Shown: in pieces, positions 8,749 to 17,783 of the stretch
Position numbering within the stretch: the stretch's first letter is position 1
How the letters are laid out: every line of letters begins with the position of its first letter
DNA from: CAYNWT01 sp964450955
Lineage (GTDB): Bacteria; Planctomycetota; Planctomycetia; Planctomycetales; Planctomycetaceae
DNA: 64,000 bases
Direction: 5' to 3'
NCBI GenBank assembly: GCA_964450955.1
Contig: CAYVFI010000003.1
Location: 124,001-188,000 of the forward strand
Notes under the pieces: generated by a model
What the model was told of the DNA's origin: nothing
Seen by the model: only the letters and a program-made list of their open reading frames with translations
The model's database searches: none
Position numbers and translations under genes: made by a program

Positions 8749-9915
8749 ATGTCCCAGAAACGAACTAAAACAACTAAGAAACAGGCAGGCCGCTCTGATA
8801 ATCGGCCAGCCAAACCCGCCAAACGTGGTCGGAAGAAAAAAGTGGTTGCCGAAGAGGGACAGATGTCCCTGCGGCGGTTCCTGGCAGCGTCCGGTCTGGA
8901 TTCACGTCGAAACATCGACGAATACCTTCACGACGGACGTATTAGCGTAGACGGCGACGTGGTCTCTGAACCGTCAACGCTGGTCAATCCAGCCAAGCAG
9001 CGCATCTGTGTCGACGGCGAACGCGCGAAGCTGGAACCGAAGAAGTACTTCCTGCTGAACAAGCCGAAGGGGTTCCTGTGCACGAACCGCGACCCCAAAG
9101 GTCGCCGCCGCGCGGTCGATTTGGTTGTCGCGCCGGGCGTCAGGTTGTTTACGGTCGGTCGGCTGGACGAAAACAGCGAAGGCCTGCTGCTAGTGACCAA
9201 TGATGGAGAACTGGCCAACAAGATGGCGCATCCGCGATATCAGGTGCGGCGGAAGTATCGCGTGCAGGTTGCTGGTGTTCCGAAACAGGAGACACTCAGA
9301 GAACTCAAAGACGGTCTGTACTTCAAGGACGGTCGATTCCGATTACATGGAGCCAAACGGCTGAAGACGCAGGGAAAAAGTTCGTTTCTCGAAATCGAAA
9401 TGCGCGAGGGTCAAAACAGAGAGATCCGGCGACTGATGGCTCGCGTTGGTCATAAGGTCATGCAGCTTCAACGTGTTGAATTTGGACCGTTGAAGCTGGG
9501 CCGAATCGCGAGCGGGAAGTTCCGAGAACTGAAACTACCCGAAATAAAAATTCTGAAAGCCTTCGTCGAAGAGATGGAAGAAGTACGTCGCAAGACTCCG
9601 ACGCCGCGGCGGCGACCAGAACGCAAGGCGACACGCAGGTCTACCAGCAAACCGCAGTCTGCGCACGAAAAAGAAACGGGTGTGGAGAAGTCAGCGGCTG
9701 GTAAATCGGGCGTGAAACCGTCTGCTAAGCCACCGGCAAAAACGAAGGCCAAGTCGGGCAAGAAAACCGGCGCTGAAAAGATTGCAGCGCGGGCGGTCAA
9801 ATCGAAGGCTGCCAAGGCCAGAGCGAAGGCCAAGAAAGCAGCCAGGCCGAAGAACGCGAAGCCGGAAGGGTTCGTCGCTCCTAAGTCGAAACGGAATGCA
9901 GGAAAGAAGAAATAA
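8749..9915 (+). CDS. rluB: RsuA/RluB-family pseudouridine synthase with Lys/Ala-rich tail
   Basis: Order: a basic N-terminal extension (1-37), an S4 RNA-binding domain (about 38-85, MSLRRFLAASGLDSRR), then the pseudouridine synthase core with FLLNKPKGFLCTNRDP and the catalytic motif GRLDENSEGLLLVTNDGEL, where Asp140 is the expected nucleophile. The family isomerises specific uridines in rRNA; RluB/RsuA class is clear, the exact 23S/16S site is inferred from RluB-like features. After about residue 278 there is a tail of over 100 residues rich in Lys, Ala, Arg and Pro, absent from E. coli RluB and probably disordered and RNA-binding. The stop overlaps the ATG of pyrK by one base. Confidence 0.88.
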   Translation: MSQKRTKTTKKQAGRSDNRPAKPAKRGRKKKVVAEEGQMSLRRFLAASGLDSRRNIDEYLHDGRISVDGDVVSEPSTLVNPAKQRICVDGERAKLEPKKYFLLNKPKGFLCTNRDPKGRRRAVDLVVAPGVRLFTVGRLDENSEGLLLVTNDGELANKMAHPRYQVRRKYRVQVAGVPKQETLRELKDGLYFKDGRFRLHGAKRLKTQGKSSFLEIEMREGQNREIRRLMARVGHKVMQLQRVEFGPLKLGRIASGKFRELKLPEIKILKAFVEEMEEVRRKTPTPRRRPERKATRRSTSKPQSAHEKETGVEKSAAGKSGVKPSAKPPAKTKAKSGKKTGAEKIAARAVKSKAAKARAKAKKAARPKNAKPEGFVAPKSKRNAGKKK

Positions 9916-10775
9916 TGAACGGACTCCCTCCCGCGATTTCACAGCAGGCGATTGCAATGGTCGATAGTCAGCGAATGCTGGCTGAAGACACCTATGCCAT
10001 TCGACTTCACTGTCCGGACATTGCCGCGAAAATTATCCCAGGCCAGTTTGTCATGATCCGACCCGCGGCCGGTACCGATCCGCTGCTGGGGCGACCTTTT
10101 GCCCTGTACGACACCTACGAAGACGACAACGGCGAACCCATTGGCATTGAGTTTGGATATGTCACCGTTGGCAAGATGACGTCGCTGATGACGGAATGGA
10201 CTGGCGGCGAAGAGGTCCAAATCTGGGGACCACTTGGCAACGGGTTCCCTCGCGTTGAATGCAACCACCTAATGTTTGTCGCCGGTGGTATTGGTCAGAC
10301 TCCCTTTCTGGCGACTGCCAAAGAGCTACTAAGTGGTAAGAAGTACGGAACAGAACCACGTCCCGACGTGCCGCTGCCGGGAAAGGTGTCGATGTGCTAC
10401 GGCGTCCGATCAGAAAGTTACCTGGCCGGTTTGGAAGACTTCGAAGTTGACGGATTGGAACTCACCATCGCGACGGACGATGGTTCCTACGGTCATCACG
10501 GGTACGTCACCGAGATTCTAAAGCAAAGCCTCGCCAGCGATGACGCGCCTGATTGTATCTTCTGCTGTGGTCCCGAACCGATGATGGCCGCGGTCGCGAA
10601 GATTTGCGAAGAAGCCAAAGTCGAATGCTGGCTGTCGCTGGAAACCCCCATGGCCTGTGGCTTTGGTGCGTGTTTCAGTTGCGTGACGAAGGTCAAAGAA
10701 GGCGATTCGTGGGACTACAAACGCGTCTGCGTTGAAGGCCCCGTTTTCCGAGCGGAATGTCTGGTTCACGAGTAA
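9915..10775 (+). CDS. pyrK: Dihydroorotate dehydrogenase electron-transfer subunit type (PyrK-like)
   Basis: A 286-residue flavin/iron-sulfur reductase: FAD-binding beta-barrel with LLGRPFALYD, NAD-binding half with VAGGIGQTPFLA and CCGPEPMM, and a C-terminal [2Fe-2S] motif with Cys248, Cys253, Cys256 and Cys272 (ACGFGACFSC...VC). This is the PyrK pattern: it passes electrons from PyrD flavin to NAD+ in pyrimidine synthesis. No pyrD or other pyr gene is nearby, so the partner is encoded elsewhere or the protein serves another flavoenzyme. It starts in the stop of the previous gene (TAATG) and runs into the SDR gene. Confidence 0.88.
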   Translation: MNGLPPAISQQAIAMVDSQRMLAEDTYAIRLHCPDIAAKIIPGQFVMIRPAAGTDPLLGRPFALYDTYEDDNGEPIGIEFGYVTVGKMTSLMTEWTGGEEVQIWGPLGNGFPRVECNHLMFVAGGIGQTPFLATAKELLSGKKYGTEPRPDVPLPGKVSMCYGVRSESYLAGLEDFEVDGLELTIATDDGSYGHHGYVTEILKQSLASDDAPDCIFCCGPEPMMAAVAKICEEAKVECWLSLETPMACGFGACFSCVTKVKEGDSWDYKRVCVEGPVFRAECLVHE

Positions 10776-10786
10776 AAGCGGCTCAC

Positions 10787-11542
10787 ATGGAACCGACCAA
10801 CAATGTGGCTTTGGTAACCGGCGGCGGTTCTGGTATCGGCCGCGCAAGTGCCTTGGCTTTGGTCGATGTGGGCTGGAGCGTCGTTGTTTGCGGGCGCCGA
10901 CTCTCAGCCCTGAAAGAGACAGTCGCTCTAAGTCCGGTTCCGGGCAAGCTTCAGGCCATCAAGTGTGATGTCACTGACGGCACGTCGGTGCAGAATCTGT
11001 TTGCGGCAATCGACCAGCAGTTTGGTCGGCTTGATTTGGTGTTCAACAACGCGGGCATCAATGTGCCAGCCGCGGTTATTGACGAACTACCAGTCGATGA
11101 CTTCAAACGCGTCATCGAAGTCAACCTGACCGGCGCCTTCGCAATCGCGCAAGGGGCGTTCAGGATGATGCGGCATCAAAATCCGCAGGGTGGTCGAATC
11201 ATCAACAACGGTTCTGTGTCGGCTTATGTGCCACGGCCAGGCGCGGTGGCTTACACAATGTCTAAGCACGCGGTCACTGGGTTGACTCGAACACTATCTC
11301 TTGACGGTCGGCCCTTTGGCATCGTGTGCGGGCAGATTGATATCGGAAACGCCACGTCTGACATGACTGAGCGAATGAGCGGCGGTGTTTCGCAGGCGGA
11401 CGGAAGTTGCAAGTCGGAACCAACAATGGACGTGAAGCATGTTGCGGATGCTGTGGTTCAGATGGCATCTCTACCACTGTCGGCCAATGTACAGTTCATG
11501 ACGATTATGGCCAGTTCCATGCCGTACATCGGCCGTGGATAG
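10787..11542 (+). CDS. SDR-family oxidoreductase
   Basis: The ATG at 10787 gives a standard short-chain dehydrogenase start (VALVTGGGSGIGRASA, TGxxxGxG cofactor motif); the in-frame ATG at 10757 lies inside pyrK and is less likely. Further signatures are NNAG near residue 86, the NGSVS serine and the YTMSKHA motif (YxxxK) of the catalytic triad. Length, about 250 residues, is normal for classical SDRs. Substrate is unknown. The gene follows pyrK by 11 bp and is probably co-transcribed, though no metabolic link to pyrimidine synthesis is evident. Confidence 0.88.
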   Translation: MEPTNNVALVTGGGSGIGRASALALVDVGWSVVVCGRRLSALKETVALSPVPGKLQAIKCDVTDGTSVQNLFAAIDQQFGRLDLVFNNAGINVPAAVIDELPVDDFKRVIEVNLTGAFAIAQGAFRMMRHQNPQGGRIINNGSVSAYVPRPGAVAYTMSKHAVTGLTRTLSLDGRPFGIVCGQIDIGNATSDMTERMSGGVSQADGSCKSEPTMDVKHVADAVVQMASLPLSANVQFMTIMASSMPYIGRG

Positions 11543-11696
11543 TTCGCAGTCGGGCAACTTTGTGTCAGGCGAGATGTCCGGAACGCGAATCGAAAACGCT
11601 TCAGGTGCCGGGTTCGTCAACAGTCCTACGTTGTCCTCGCTTGATCTGCCCCGTAACATTGGTGGCACACTTAGGTGTTCCCAGTGAGTAAAAACA

Positions 11697-12083
11697 ATGA
11701 CTGCGTCCGTTCTGTTAATCGAAGATGACCGTGACATATCGACCACCGTCCAGGCGGCTTTGCGAGCGGCCGGGTTCGATGTTCGGGCGGCTCCGAACGG
11801 GTTGGAAGGTAAGAAGTTGCTGGCAGATCGGAGGCCCGATGTTGTCGTGACGGACATGATGATGCCAAAGATGGGCGGCTTTCCGGTTCTTGAACACCTG
11901 AAGGAAATGAAAGATCCACCGCGCGTCATCATGATTACCGCGAATGAAGGCGGGCGGCATAAGGCGTACGCAGAGATGCTTGGAGTGAGCGACTACCTAA
12001 GAAAACCATTCGCGATGGAAGCTCTGGTCGATGCGGTGAACCGTGTTCTTTCTGAACTAACTTCAAGCGACGAGTCTGAATAG
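11697..12083 (+). CDS. Single-domain response regulator (receiver only)
   Basis: A 128-residue CheY-like receiver: acidic pair EDD near the N-terminus, phosphoacceptor Asp53 in VVVTDMMMP, Thr in MITAN, and Lys in YLRKPF. There is no output domain, so it would act by protein contact. No histidine kinase is adjacent, so it is an orphan in this window. The gene ends one base before the likely TTG start of tex, which suggests coupled expression. Confidence 0.93.
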   Translation: MTASVLLIEDDRDISTTVQAALRAAGFDVRAAPNGLEGKKLLADRRPDVVVTDMMMPKMGGFPVLEHLKEMKDPPRVIMITANEGGRHKAYAEMLGVSDYLRKPFAMEALVDAVNRVLSELTSSDESE

Positions 12084-14264
12084 TTGAGCCGCACTTCAAA
12101 CGAGTTCTTCGACCTCAAGTCGACAGCGGACGCTCTGGCCGCGTCGTTGTCTGTTCGCCCGCAGCAAGTCCTTGCCGCCGCAGAACTTCTGCTTGATGGG
12201 AACACGCTTCCGTTCATCGCTCGCTACCGAAAGGAAGCCACCGGCGATCTGGACGAACGCGCGCTGCGCGCGGTTGAGGATGGGTTGAAAGTTGCTCAGG
12301 AACTTGCGGCGCGGAAGACGACGATTCTAAAGACGCTTGAGGACCAAAAGGTACTTGATGCATCGCTGCGGGCTGCCGTTGTGGCTTGCACCGATTCACG
12401 ATCGCTTGAAGAACTTTACCTTCCGTACAAACCGACTCGCAGAACCCGCGCGACTGCGGCCAGGGAACGTGGGCTGGAACCGCTGGCCGATCTGTTGATG
12501 AAGCAGGCTCCGCCGAATGCGTCGCGGAAAAACATACTGTTGCCATTCGTGAACGACGGGAGGGGCGTCCCAGACATTGATGCCGCGTTTCAGGGGGCTG
12601 CCGATATCATCGCCGATCGGTGGGCGGCGAACGCGGACGCCCGGAAGTTTGCGTTGGTTCAGGTTCGTCGCGGCCAGTTGATCTCGAAAGTGAAACGCGG
12701 AAAGCGCGACGACAATAATCGGTTCGCAGAATGGTTTGACAGACAGGAGTCGGTGCAGCGAATTCCGTCGCACCGGTTCCTGGCGATGAAACGCGGCGAA
12801 AGCGAAGGCGTCCTGCGACTGTCGATCGGAGTCGATGAAGACTTCGCTCTGCGCAGGTTGCGTGGGCTGTTTCTGACCAACCCGAAAGCGGCGCTGGCGA
12901 CAGAACTTCGAGCCGTTGTGGACGATTGTTGGAAACGACTGCTGCACCCCGCGGCCGAATCGACGGTAATGTCTGAACTTAAACAGGCCGCAGATGCGGA
13001 AGCGGTTGAAGTGTTCGCGCGAAACATTCGCGACCTCCTGCTGGCTCCACCTGCGGGTGCGAAGGTGACTCTCGGTATCGATCCCGGATTTCGAACCGGT
13101 TGCAAGGTGGCTGTGGTCGATGAAACCGGTCGGTTTGTCGAGACCGCAACGATTTACCCCACCGCTCCGCGAAACGATACGGATGGGGCCACAGCGACGC
13201 TGATGGGTCTCATTCAGAAACACAAGGTCCAACTAATCGCCATCGGCAACGGAACCGCATCGCGCGAGACGGATGTTTTTGTCGCGCGGCTGATATCAAA
13301 GCATGGTCTGGATGTCACGAAGGCGATCGTGAGTGAATCCGGAGCATCAATTTATTCGGCCAGCGAACTTGCGGTCTCTGAGTACCCGGATTTGGATGTG
13401 ACTGTCCGTGGGGCAATCAGCATCGCCCACCGTCTGCAGGATCCGCTGGCTGAACTGGTCAAGTTGGACCCGAGATCCATTGGCGTCGGACAGTACCAGC
13501 ATGACGTCGATCAGAAGCTCTTGAACACAACGCTTGAACGGGAAGTTCTATCGTGTGTGAACTCGGTTGGAGTCGAACTGAACCAGGCCAGCCCTTCCAT
13601 TCTGGCGTACGTGGCCGGCATTGGTCCCAAACTGGCGCAAAGGATTGTTGAGTTTCGCGATCAGAACGGACCGTTTCGCGACCGAAAGTCTTTGCTGAAG
13701 GTTCCGAAGTTCGGCGCGAAGGCGTTTGAACAGTCGGCCGGATTTCTGAGGATTAGAGACTCGGCCGACCCACTGGACAGCACTTCGGTGCATCCGGAAA
13801 GCTACTACGTGGTCCAAAGAATGGCGGCGTCTCTAAAAACTTACGCACAAAACCTTGTTGGAAATGCGCAGTTGGCTGGAGACTTGTCAGCCACCGACTA
13901 CGTGGATGATCGGGTCGGCATGAGTACCGTTCAGGACATTATTGCAGAACTTTCTCGCCCCGGACGCGACCCGCGCAAAGAGTTTGTGACAGCCACGTTT
14001 AAGGAAGGCGTGGATAAAATCGAAGACCTGCAACCAGGGATGCGACTCGAAGGCATCGTCACCAACGTCACAAAGTTTGGCGCGTTTGTAGACGTTGGAG
14101 TCCACCAGGACGGGCTGGTTCACATTTCGCAACTGGCGGACGGGTTCGTCAGCAACCCGGCGGATATTGTGGCTGTAGGCGAAGTCGTTCAGACCACTGT
14201 GCTGGAAGTCGATGTGCAGCGAAAACGCATTGGACTGTCGCTTATAGCGTCGCCAGCGAATTAG
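12084..14264 (+). CDS. tex: Tex-family S1 RNA-binding transcription accessory protein
   Basis: A 726-residue protein with the complete Tex order: N-terminal helical region (FIARYRKEATGDLDE), YqgF/RuvC-like domain (TLGIDPGFRTGCKVAVVD, near residue 330), helix-hairpin-helix repeats (YVAGIGPKLAQRIVEFR), and a C-terminal S1 domain (GMRLEGIVTNVTKFGAFVDVG). The family binds RNA and DNA and influences transcription. The start is taken as TTG at 12084, directly after the TAG of the response regulator; no ATG upstream of the conserved region fits better. Normal length, no damage seen. Confidence 0.94.
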   Translation: MSRTSNEFFDLKSTADALAASLSVRPQQVLAAAELLLDGNTLPFIARYRKEATGDLDERALRAVEDGLKVAQELAARKTTILKTLEDQKVLDASLRAAVVACTDSRSLEELYLPYKPTRRTRATAARERGLEPLADLLMKQAPPNASRKNILLPFVNDGRGVPDIDAAFQGAADIIADRWAANADARKFALVQVRRGQLISKVKRGKRDDNNRFAEWFDRQESVQRIPSHRFLAMKRGESEGVLRLSIGVDEDFALRRLRGLFLTNPKAALATELRAVVDDCWKRLLHPAAESTVMSELKQAADAEAVEVFARNIRDLLLAPPAGAKVTLGIDPGFRTGCKVAVVDETGRFVETATIYPTAPRNDTDGATATLMGLIQKHKVQLIAIGNGTASRETDVFVARLISKHGLDVTKAIVSESGASIYSASELAVSEYPDLDVTVRGAISIAHRLQDPLAELVKLDPRSIGVGQYQHDVDQKLLNTTLEREVLSCVNSVGVELNQASPSILAYVAGIGPKLAQRIVEFRDQNGPFRDRKSLLKVPKFGAKAFEQSAGFLRIRDSADPLDSTSVHPESYYVVQRMAASLKTYAQNLVGNAQLAGDLSATDYVDDRVGMSTVQDIIAELSRPGRDPRKEFVTATFKEGVDKIEDLQPGMRLEGIVTNVTKFGAFVDVGVHQDGLVHISQLADGFVSNPADIVAVGEVVQTTVLEVDVQRKRIGLSLIASPAN

Positions 14265-14358
14265 CAGGAACGGTTAGAACAAGATGAGCCACCTTCGTAG
14301 TCCTGCCGTCCGACGGAATTGAGGCCATCAAAAACTAAGCCGCAGTTCAGTCATGTTG

Positions 14359-14383
14359 GCGTCTTCATGCTTCAGCATGACGC
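14359..14383 (+). terminator. Candidate weak terminator hairpin after tex
   Basis: TCATGC-TTCA-GCATGA stem (14365-14380), extended by GCG/CGC across a 3-nt bulge, followed by ACAAATTTTG. It lies 95 bp after the tex stop. The T-tract is weak, so this is tentative. Confidence 0.35.
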
Positions 14384-14468
14384 ACAAATTTTGATCGCTC
14401 TGATAACTGGTCACGCTGTTTTCAGCCCATAATTCACCAATTTCTCGGCGATCATCGGCTGTCAAAAA

Positions 14469-14503
14469 GTGTTACCCATGGCCTGGCACATGTGTTACCC
14501 ATG
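14469..14503. repeat. Two 12-bp direct repeats (GTGTTACCCATG)
   Basis: GTGTTACCCATG occurs at 14469-14480 and 14492-14503, 23 bp apart, in an otherwise empty intergenic stretch that also has a small GTGCC/GGCAC hairpin and the palindrome TCCACAGTGGA downstream. Such paired sites are seen near ends of some transposons, but no transposase fragment is present, so origin is uncertain. Confidence 0.5.
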
Positions 14504-14583
14504 TCCCCGGTCCATACACTTAAGCCGGTGCCAGGGGCACAAACGCCGGTCCACAGTGGAGCCTCGGGGAGAGGATTCAGGTG

Positions 14584-14613
14584 AGCAAAAAAACGCCGAC
14601 CAATGGCCGGCGT
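14584..14613 (-). terminator. Rho-independent terminator of the small lipoprotein gene
   Basis: Read on the minus strand: AACGCCG...CGGCGTT stem (14592-14598 with 14607-14613) followed by seven T. It sits about 30 bp past the stop of the lipoprotein gene, the classical position. Confidence 0.85.
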
Positions 14614-14643
14614 TCTGTCTGTTTCATTTTCGCGAGGCGAAAA

Positions 14644-14832
14644 TTATTCCGGGGCTTCTTCTTCCATGCCCTTTTTCATCGCGTCTTCGTAGCTTTCTTC
14701 GGTCATCTCTCCACCGTCGGAGACTGCCGTGCCAGTGTCTTCATTAATCGTTGCCTCAGTGCTTTCGCCGCAACCAGAGAGAGTTGGAACGAACAGCATT
14801 CCAGCGAACATGCATACGAGAAACTTCTTCAT
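14644..14832 (-). CDS. Small lipoprotein
   Basis: The frame is open from 15057, but the ATG at 14832 gives a 62-residue protein with a textbook lipoprotein signal: MKKFLVCMFAGMLFV, then the lipobox LSGC with Cys21. The mature part is about 40 residues and strongly acidic (TEESYEDAMKKGMEEE). Small lipoproteins of this type are common in planctomycetes and have no known role. It has its own terminator, and its promoter should be within 14833-15085, shared divergently with the kinase gene. Confidence 0.75.
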   Translation of the reverse strand: MKKFLVCMFAGMLFVPTLSGCGESTEATINEDTGTAVSDGGEMTEESYEDAMKKGMEEEAPE

Positions 14833-15085
14833 TTTACTTGCCTCAGAATTCTGGGTTTGCTCTAGGTTTGCAGAGCATCTTGTGTTACCGGTCAGGCTAC
14901 TGCGGGGTTCACCCATCTGCAACCATCGCCAGCGCGTGGAATGCAGGAATTGACGCTGTTCAAAGCAACCAATTGGGGGAACAACAGCAACCGCCATAAG
15001 ATTGAGCCTGTACACGTTGACGCTATTCCCCAAAAATCCGGGAATCATGGGCCACACAGAAGAATATTGAACACAGAGTGACTAC

Positions 15086-16258
15086 GTGTCCGCGAATCTG
15101 CCGAGCTCGGCGTTAGAAAAACTTAGAGATCGATTCAACGAAATCTGTCGGCAAAAGAGTATCGGCTGGCAGGCTCAGCGCGTATTCCTGCGCACTTTGG
15201 GTGTTGGTGGTCAGGGGGTCGTGTACCTAAGCGAACGTGGTGGTTCTGCCGAGTTCAAACTGCCGCTGGCTCTAAAAGTGTTTTCACCTGATCGCTACGA
15301 AGATGCAAAGGGCTACGCGTCGGAGATGACCAGACTTACCCGAGTCGCGACCGAGGTGGCTCGAGTCCAGCATGACTCGGTGGTCACCGTGCAGAACGTC
15401 GTCAGCCATCAGGGGCTGTATCTGATGGAGATGGAGTGGATTGATGGCTACGACCTTCAGCGGCTCCTGAAACGCGACGCACTTAGTCAGGTACGTAACC
15501 AGGTGACTGAAAGTACCTGGCAAAATATCAACGAAACGGTCGTCACGCCGGGGGCAGAAGATTCACGCTTCCGTCCGGGAACGGCCGTGAATGTCCTGAG
15601 GGAGTGCCTTTCCGGCCTCGCCGCACTTCACCGGGCGAATATCGTGCACTGCGATGTGAAGCCCTCCAATATCATGGTCAAACGCACTGGTAACGTGAAG
15701 TTGATTGATATCGGTTCCGCGTTCCTGAAAGGCGACCTGCCGCCGGGTAACCCTTGTACTCCGGAATACGCGGCTCCCGAAATCCTGAAAGGCGATCGGG
15801 CGACAGAGCAATCTGATTTGGCCAGTCTTGGTTACGTGCTGATTGAGATCATCACCGGATCGCACCCGTTTGCCGGATTGACCTACGCCCAGTTGCGGCG
15901 AGCCAAAGACAGTATCCTGCAGGAGCTACCGGGCATTCTTCCAATTGAAGAGTTTGCGTTTACAGAACCGCTGATGCTGTTCCTGCGGAAGCTTATTCAT
16001 CCTGATCCTGCCAAGCGGTTTGGATCTGCTGAGGAAGCCGAAACAGCAGATGATGGCGCCGCTGGGTTCCTGCGGCAACTTGTCAAAAGCGACCTGCCAG
16101 ATCAATACACAAGAGACCTTCGAAACTGGATTGCCAGCATCGATCCAAAAACAGATCTCAGCCGCAACCTGGATCCTTCTTCAAACCCGGTTGTCCCCGA
16201 CGGCACCACGCGGATGATTCATCCTCGCGATATTGGACTGGAAGACTTCGGCGAATGA
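15086..16258 (+). CDS. Serine/threonine protein kinase
   Basis: A 390-residue Hanks-type kinase starting with GTG. Seen: glycine loop LGVGGQGVVYLSE, ATP-anchoring Lys64 in LALKVF, catalytic loop HCDVKPSNIM with Asp190 (HCD instead of HRD), metal-binding DIG at 208-210 instead of DFG, and YAAPEIL. All essential residues are present, so it is probably active, but HCD makes it a non-RD kinase that would not depend on activation-loop phosphorylation. There is no transmembrane helix and no sensor domain; about 60 residues follow the kinase core. It would act in the cytoplasm. Neighbours give no hint of substrate. Confidence 0.9.
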   Translation: MSANLPSSALEKLRDRFNEICRQKSIGWQAQRVFLRTLGVGGQGVVYLSERGGSAEFKLPLALKVFSPDRYEDAKGYASEMTRLTRVATEVARVQHDSVVTVQNVVSHQGLYLMEMEWIDGYDLQRLLKRDALSQVRNQVTESTWQNINETVVTPGAEDSRFRPGTAVNVLRECLSGLAALHRANIVHCDVKPSNIMVKRTGNVKLIDIGSAFLKGDLPPGNPCTPEYAAPEILKGDRATEQSDLASLGYVLIEIITGSHPFAGLTYAQLRRAKDSILQELPGILPIEEFAFTEPLMLFLRKLIHPDPAKRFGSAEEAETADDGAAGFLRQLVKSDLPDQYTRDLRNWIASIDPKTDLSRNLDPSSNPVVPDGTTRMIHPRDIGLEDFGE

Positions 16259-16415
16259 GCCCGACCAAGCTAAATTGAGCCTGAACGGCGCGTGCGGTTT
16301 GATGAGCTAAGCTTCGCTGGTTATCCGGCTGCCGACTGCCGCCAAGTCTGCCGCCTGTTCGTAAAGTCGAAGGGGCATAGTCTCCCTCGACACGCTGACG
16401 TTCGGCTTGTGAAGC

Positions 16416-17783
16416 CTATTCGTGTCGCAGAGCTTCAATCGGATCCAGGCGTGCGGCCTGCCACGCCGGGTACATTCCCGAAGCTAGTCCGATGAAGACT
16501 GAGATACCGAATGCCAGTGGGACGCTCCATAGTCTGACAATCGGAACCAGTTCACCAAACATCGAACTAAACTCCGACGCCCCCGCGGCCGCCCCGTCGA
16601 TCATGTAATTGGAAACGAACCACTGCCCGGCCGAAAAGATGTACGGGGTCGAAAGTCCCAGGATGATCCCAATCAGACCTCCGCTTCCCGCCAGAACGAT
16701 TGTCTCCGTCAGGAACTGCGACAGGATGTCCCGCTGCTTAGCACCAAGAGCGCGCCGCACGCCAATTTCGCGCGTTCGTTCGGTCACTGTGGCCAGCATG
16801 ATATTCATAATGCCAATGCCGCCCACAATGAGACTGATGGCGGCGATTGAACCAAGCACGACGTTGAAGATCAGTTTGATTTGCTGGGCCTGCTTCAGCA
16901 GTTCCAACGGAACCACAACGGCGTAGTCTTCCACGCCTTTGTGCGTTTTCTTTAAGGTCTCGCGAACAACTTCCGCCGTGCCAACGACAGCCTTGTCGTC
17001 TTTGACCTGCAGTGTGATCTGGTTTAGTTCCACCTGTTCGGCAGAGAATGAACCTGGAGTGACATTGTAAATCAAATCACCCAGGCGAGCCTGGAATGTA
17101 TCCAGTGGAATGTAGATGTCTTTGTTGAAGTCCTGGCCGGACATGCTGCCACCAATCGCGGCTGATGCCGTGCGTGACTTTGTGATCCCAATGATCTTGT
17201 AGTACTTGTTGTTGATCTTCACGGCTTTGCCAAGCGGGTCGTCTGCCTTAAACAGGGTCTCAGCGGTCCCGCTGGCCAGGACGGCGACATTAGCATTCGT
17301 ACGCAAATCCTGTTCGGTGATGAACCGTCCGCGGGATAAGCCAAGATGGTTCACCGTCAAGTAGTCCGCGGTGCAACCAACAATGCGACTGTTGCTCATC
17401 GATCGGTGAAGGTATCGTGACTCTTTGCGAATCTCGCGAATCGGGATTGTGTTTGTCACCGTGGGTATAGTGCGGGACAGCAGCCGATAGTCCGAACGCA
17501 GCAGGCCGTACCGAAGGACTCGCGAGTTCGAACCAGTCGACGCCGATTCCTGCGGCGGCTTCACCGCGCGGACGATGACGTTGTTTGCGCCCAGTTCCAG
17601 AACCTGATTCTGAGCCTGCTGGCTGGCACCTTCGCCGATGGCAAGCATGGCGATTACCGAGAACACTCCGAAGACGATACCGAGTACCGTCAATCCAGAA
17701 CGCAATTTGTGCAGCATGAGGCTTTTCAGAGCCAATTGCACTGTGCGGTAGAGTCGAAACATGCCAAGAGCCTTTTCGGGCAT
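16416..17783 (-). CDS. ABC transporter permease, MacB/FtsX type
   Basis: A 455-residue permease: N-terminal helix (SGLTVLGIVFGVFSVIAML), a large periplasmic MacB-PCD domain, then three C-terminal helices (about residues 310-445) with the MacB coupling signature TERTREIGVRRALGAK. Such permeases work with a LolD/MacB-type ATPase and transmit force to periplasmic partners rather than moving substrate through the membrane. Its ATG directly abuts the TAA of the ATPase gene (TAAATG read on the minus strand). It is the last gene of the marR-efflux operon. An in-frame ATG at 17763 is an alternative start. Confidence 0.92.
   Translation of the reverse strand: MPEKALGMFRLYRTVQLALKSLMLHKLRSGLTVLGIVFGVFSVIAMLAIGEGASQQAQNQVLELGANNVIVRAVKPPQESASTGSNSRVLRYGLLRSDYRLLSRTIPTVTNTIPIREIRKESRYLHRSMSNSRIVGCTADYLTVNHLGLSRGRFITEQDLRTNANVAVLASGTAETLFKADDPLGKAVKINNKYYKIIGITKSRTASAAIGGSMSGQDFNKDIYIPLDTFQARLGDLIYNVTPGSFSAEQVELNQITLQVKDDKAVVGTAEVVRETLKKTHKGVEDYAVVVPLELLKQAQQIKLIFNVVLGSIAAISLIVGGIGIMNIMLATVTERTREIGVRRALGAKQRDILSQFLTETIVLAGSGGLIGIILGLSTPYIFSAGQWFVSNYMIDGAAAGASEFSSMFGELVPIVRLWSVPLAFGISVFIGLASGMYPAWQAARLDPIEALRHE

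Noticed and set aside
12396..13232. 278-residue minus-strand ORF opposite tex
   Set aside because: It lies wholly within tex, which has clear conserved domains; the antisense frame is a shadow.
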